Position numbers and translations under genes: made by a program | Notes under the pieces: generated by a model | What the model was told of the DNA's origin: nothing | The model's database searches: none | What the model saw: only the letters and a program-made list of their open reading frames with translations | Origin: JBBRLA01 sp038231615 | GTDB taxonomy: Bacteria > Myxococcota_A > Polyangia > Palsa-1104 > JAEUJZ01 | DNA: 8,834 bases | Direction: 5' to 3' | NCBI GenBank assembly: GCA_038231615.1 | Contig: JBBRLA010000348.1 | Span: 1 to 8,834, forward strand | In this document: piece after piece, positions 7,193 to 8,834 of the stretch | How positions within the stretch are numbered: the stretch's first letter is position 1 | How the letters are laid out: every line of letters begins with the position of its first letter

Positions 7193-7289
7193 CCTTACGA
7201 GTAGAACTAAAAGTTATGATTATTTCATACGAATGTGAAGACTTTTCTGGACATGTTGTTGGCATGGAAGTAGGTTCCTCCGTACCTCC
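7193..7289. promoter_or_regulatory. Divergent AT-rich control region between the two helix-turn-helix genes
   Basis: These 97 bp contain the only strongly AT-rich non-coding stretch in the right half (about 7200-7245). They must carry the start signals for both divergent genes. Neither gene has a properly spaced Shine-Dalgarno site here. Small dyad elements are visible, for example AGGT and ACCT flanking TCCTCCGT at 7272-7287, which could be operator half-sites. Confidence 0.5.
7211..7239 (-). promoter_or_regulatory. Candidate promoter of the XRE gene
   Basis: On the minus strand TTCACA (7239-7234) matches five of six bases of the -35 consensus. A 17-bp AT-rich spacer follows, then TAACTT (7216-7211), a weak -10 with three of six matches. 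The transcript would begin near 7204, leaving a leader of only about a dozen bases before ATG 7192. The spacing is ideal but the -10 is poor, so this is tentative. Confidence 0.3.
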
Positions 7290-8594
7290 ATGCCCGCGGT
7301 CCATCAGATTTCCAGTTCTGGAGTTTCCGACGAGCGGCCCCACATCGGGTCGCTCATTCGCGATGCCCGCACCAGGGCGCGCATGACTCGCGCCACCCTG
7401 GCGGCGCGGGCCGGCGTCTCCGAGAGCACGCTGAAGAACCTGGAGGCTGGCCGCCATCACGCCACCCACACCACCCTCAGCCTCCTGTGCGCCGTCCCCG
7501 AACTCCAACTGGAGCTGCCCCACCTGCTATACGCCCCCGGCCTCATCAAAACTGAGGCCGGCCCGCCCCTCAACTGCTGGCTCGCCCCGGGCTTCGAGCC
7601 CCTCAAGATGCTCAAGGAGCTGGTCCAGCAGATCGACGGCCGCGGTGGCCACATCGAACAGTCGTATCTCTATCTGGACCACATGAGCGCAGCATGCTGG
7701 TGTGCGATCGCCGACCAGGAAGACTACGCCATGGCACAGCACAGCATGCCCATCGACCGCGCCGCGACGCAGATCCTGGCCTCGGTGGGCGGCGCTGGCA
7801 TCGATGTAATCGGCCTGGGCTGCGGAGACGGCAAGAATGAGGTCCGGCTGGTCCAGCACCTGCTGGAGCGACCTGACCACGGCGACGTGCGGTTATTCTT
7901 GCTGGACATCAGCCAGCCCCTGCTCAGCGTCGCCTACAAGCACGCCACCGAGGTCCTGGGACATCAGCCCGGAATCTCCATCTCGGCGGTGCAGGGAAAC
8001 TTCCACCACCTGCCGCGCTACACCCAGCTCCTCTATGTCCCGGAGCGGGGCCACCGGCGTCGGGTGATCTGCCTTTTTGGTGGGACCCTGGCGAACCTGG
8101 ACAACGAGGTGCTCTTCGTGCGCAACAGCCTGGTGGGATTCGCCCCAGACGATTTGCTCTTGATCAACACCAGCCTGGCGGTGGCGCCCGCTGACCGGCC
8201 CGAGGAGATCCGGCGCAAGGACCCGCGCCTATCGGGACGGACCCCTCCAGGTTGGCAGCGGCGTTACGAAGAATGGCTGACTGGCCCCATCAAGCGGTAC
8301 GGCAAAGAGGTGACCGGGATAGACTTCACGTCGGCGCTGGATCTGGCGTCCTGCCCAGTGCCGGGCAGCTATGCCATAGAGGTGCGAGCCCGGGTGCGAT
8401 CCGCGGGGGACCAGCAGCGAGAGTTTTCCATCTTTCGGGTGAAACGGCACGACTGCGTCCAGTTGATTGAGTGCCTGAAAGAGCTGGGCTGGGGTCCGCT
8501 GGACGGATGGCGCTATGGCGACGAGGCGGAGGGTTCCTGTGCTCGGTTGCTCTACCTATTTCGACGCCGCGATCGGCAGTCGCAGGACGCCTGA
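7290..8594 (+). CDS. XRE-type helix-turn-helix fused to an EgtD-like SAM-dependent methyltransferase
   Basis: The protein has 434 residues. Residues 19-73 form a helix-turn-helix (IGSLIRDARTRARMTRATLA, then AGVSESTLKNLEAGRH). Residues about 100-430 match the size and motif order of the Methyltransf_33/EgtD family, whose founding enzyme trimethylates the alpha-amino group of histidine on the way to ergothioneine. Seen here are a SAM-binding loop VIGLGCGDGKNE (173-184), the acidic ribose-binding strand end LLDIS (Asp206), GNF (236-238), and CLFGGTLANL (261-270), equivalent to EgtD's FLGSTIGN with its substrate-contacting asparagine (here Asn269). The C-terminal TEIS-type histidine-binding segment of EgtD is not recognisable; REFSIFRVKRH lies near that place, so the substrate may differ. 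The start at ATG 7290 is forced: no ATG, GTG or TTG lies between it and the in-frame TGA at 7236, and there is no Shine-Dalgarno site. No EgtB-like partner is in the window. The family call is firm; the substrate is unknown. Confidence 0.85.
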   Translation: MPAVHQISSSGVSDERPHIGSLIRDARTRARMTRATLAARAGVSESTLKNLEAGRHHATHTTLSLLCAVPELQLELPHLLYAPGLIKTEAGPPLNCWLAPGFEPLKMLKELVQQIDGRGGHIEQSYLYLDHMSAACWCAIADQEDYAMAQHSMPIDRAATQILASVGGAGIDVIGLGCGDGKNEVRLVQHLLERPDHGDVRLFLLDISQPLLSVAYKHATEVLGHQPGISISAVQGNFHHLPRYTQLLYVPERGHRRRVICLFGGTLANLDNEVLFVRNSLVGFAPDDLLLINTSLAVAPADRPEEIRRKDPRLSGRTPPGWQRRYEEWLTGPIKRYGKEVTGIDFTSALDLASCPVPGSYAIEVRARVRSAGDQQREFSIFRVKRHDCVQLIECLKELGWGPLDGWRYGDEAEGSCARLLYLFRRRDRQSQDA

Positions 8595-8625
8595 GCCGGG
8601 ACGATCTATCCTCAGCAAGGAGCGG

Positions 8626-8642
8626 GCCCGGGCTTACCGGGT
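8626..8642. terminator. Weak hairpin between convergent genes
   Basis: CCCGG (8627-8631), a 5-nt loop and CCGGG (8637-8641) could pair, with one further G-T pair outside. On the plus strand it is followed by a T-rich but interrupted CTTCTTTT. It lies 32 bp after the methyltransferase stop and overlaps the last codons of the gene coming from the right. It could end plus-strand transcription, but the stem is short. Confidence 0.2.
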
Positions 8643-8834
8643 CGACTTCTTTTGCACCCGGCGATGAGGGGCGGTGGCCCCGGTCTTGCCCGAGCGGTGG
8701 GTGGTCTTGGGGTGCGGCACCGTCTGTGGCACTGGCACTACGATGGGTGGTGTCGCCGGCCCCGCGACGGGGGGCGGCTGGGTGGCGACGGGCGGCGGCG
8801 CGGTCGGGATGGGCGGCGTGTGCCCCGCTGGCAC
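8634..8834 (-). CDS. C-terminal end of a proline-rich, basic-tailed protein (partial)
   Basis: An open minus-strand frame enters from the right edge and ends at TAA 8636-8634. The visible 66 residues are a proline/valine/threonine-rich low-complexity stretch (PPIPTAPPPVATQPPP and similar), then a basic tail (HRSGKTGATAPHRRVQKKSTR-type ending). The GTG at the very edge is probably an internal valine codon rather than a start. Such endings are seen in extended linkers of periplasmic or envelope proteins and in nucleic-acid-binding tails, but no domain is visible and no function can be assigned. It is convergent with the methyltransferase gene, with 39 bp between the stops. The GC-rich repetitive text could also be open by chance, hence moderate confidence. 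Confidence 0.5.
   Translation of the reverse strand: MPAGHTPPIPTAPPPVATQPPPVAGPATPPIVVPVPQTVPHPKTTHRSGKTGATAPHRRVQKKSTR

Overview
This is a GC-rich bacterial window (roughly 60-70% GC by eye over most of it) dominated by one very large minus-strand gene. That gene encodes an exported RHS/YD-repeat protein of about 1931 residues. I cannot assign a phylum. Sec-exported NHL plus RHS giants of this build occur in several Gram-negative-type groups with large genomes, and nothing here (no rRNA, no ribosomal protein) narrows it. The two effector-side genes have clear Shine-Dalgarno sites, so this is bacterial DNA.

Layout, left to right. Positions 1-301 hold only an unrecognised open fragment at the edge and no convincing complete gene. 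Positions 302-670 (minus) encode a 122-residue, probably four-helix membrane protein in conspicuously AT-rich DNA. It overlaps by ATGA the end of the RHS gene (667-6462, minus). The RHS protein reads, N to C: signal peptide, carboxypeptidase-regulatory/TTR-like domain, a segment with an acidic Dx[DN]xDG-type site, a CxxC and beta-rich segment, six NHL blades, a long YD-repeat shell, the RHS core with a perfect PxxxxDPxGL motif, and a 97-residue variable tip. This is the architecture of a polymorphic toxin and closely parallels the order of domains in animal teneurins. The tip and the small membrane protein form the expected toxin/immunity cassette, but I recognise neither family.

Positions 6463-6781 are non-coding upstream of the RHS gene. 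They contain one 8-bp-arm inverted repeat. Positions 6782-7192 (minus) encode a XRE-type DNA-binding protein co-directional with the RHS gene. A 97-bp AT-rich divergent region separates it from 7290-8594 (plus). That gene encodes a 434-residue fusion of a second XRE-type helix-turn-helix to an EgtD-like SAM-dependent methyltransferase. At the right edge, convergent to it, is the proline-rich and basic C-terminal end of another minus-strand protein.

How they may work together (inference): the RHS protein would be exported, encapsulate its own tip and release it after self-cleavage at PxxxxDPxGL, while the membrane protein protects the producer. The two helix-turn-helix proteins sit head to head and could control each other and the RHS operon. 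The HTH-methyltransferase fusion, with altered residues where EgtD binds histidine, is the least expected gene here.
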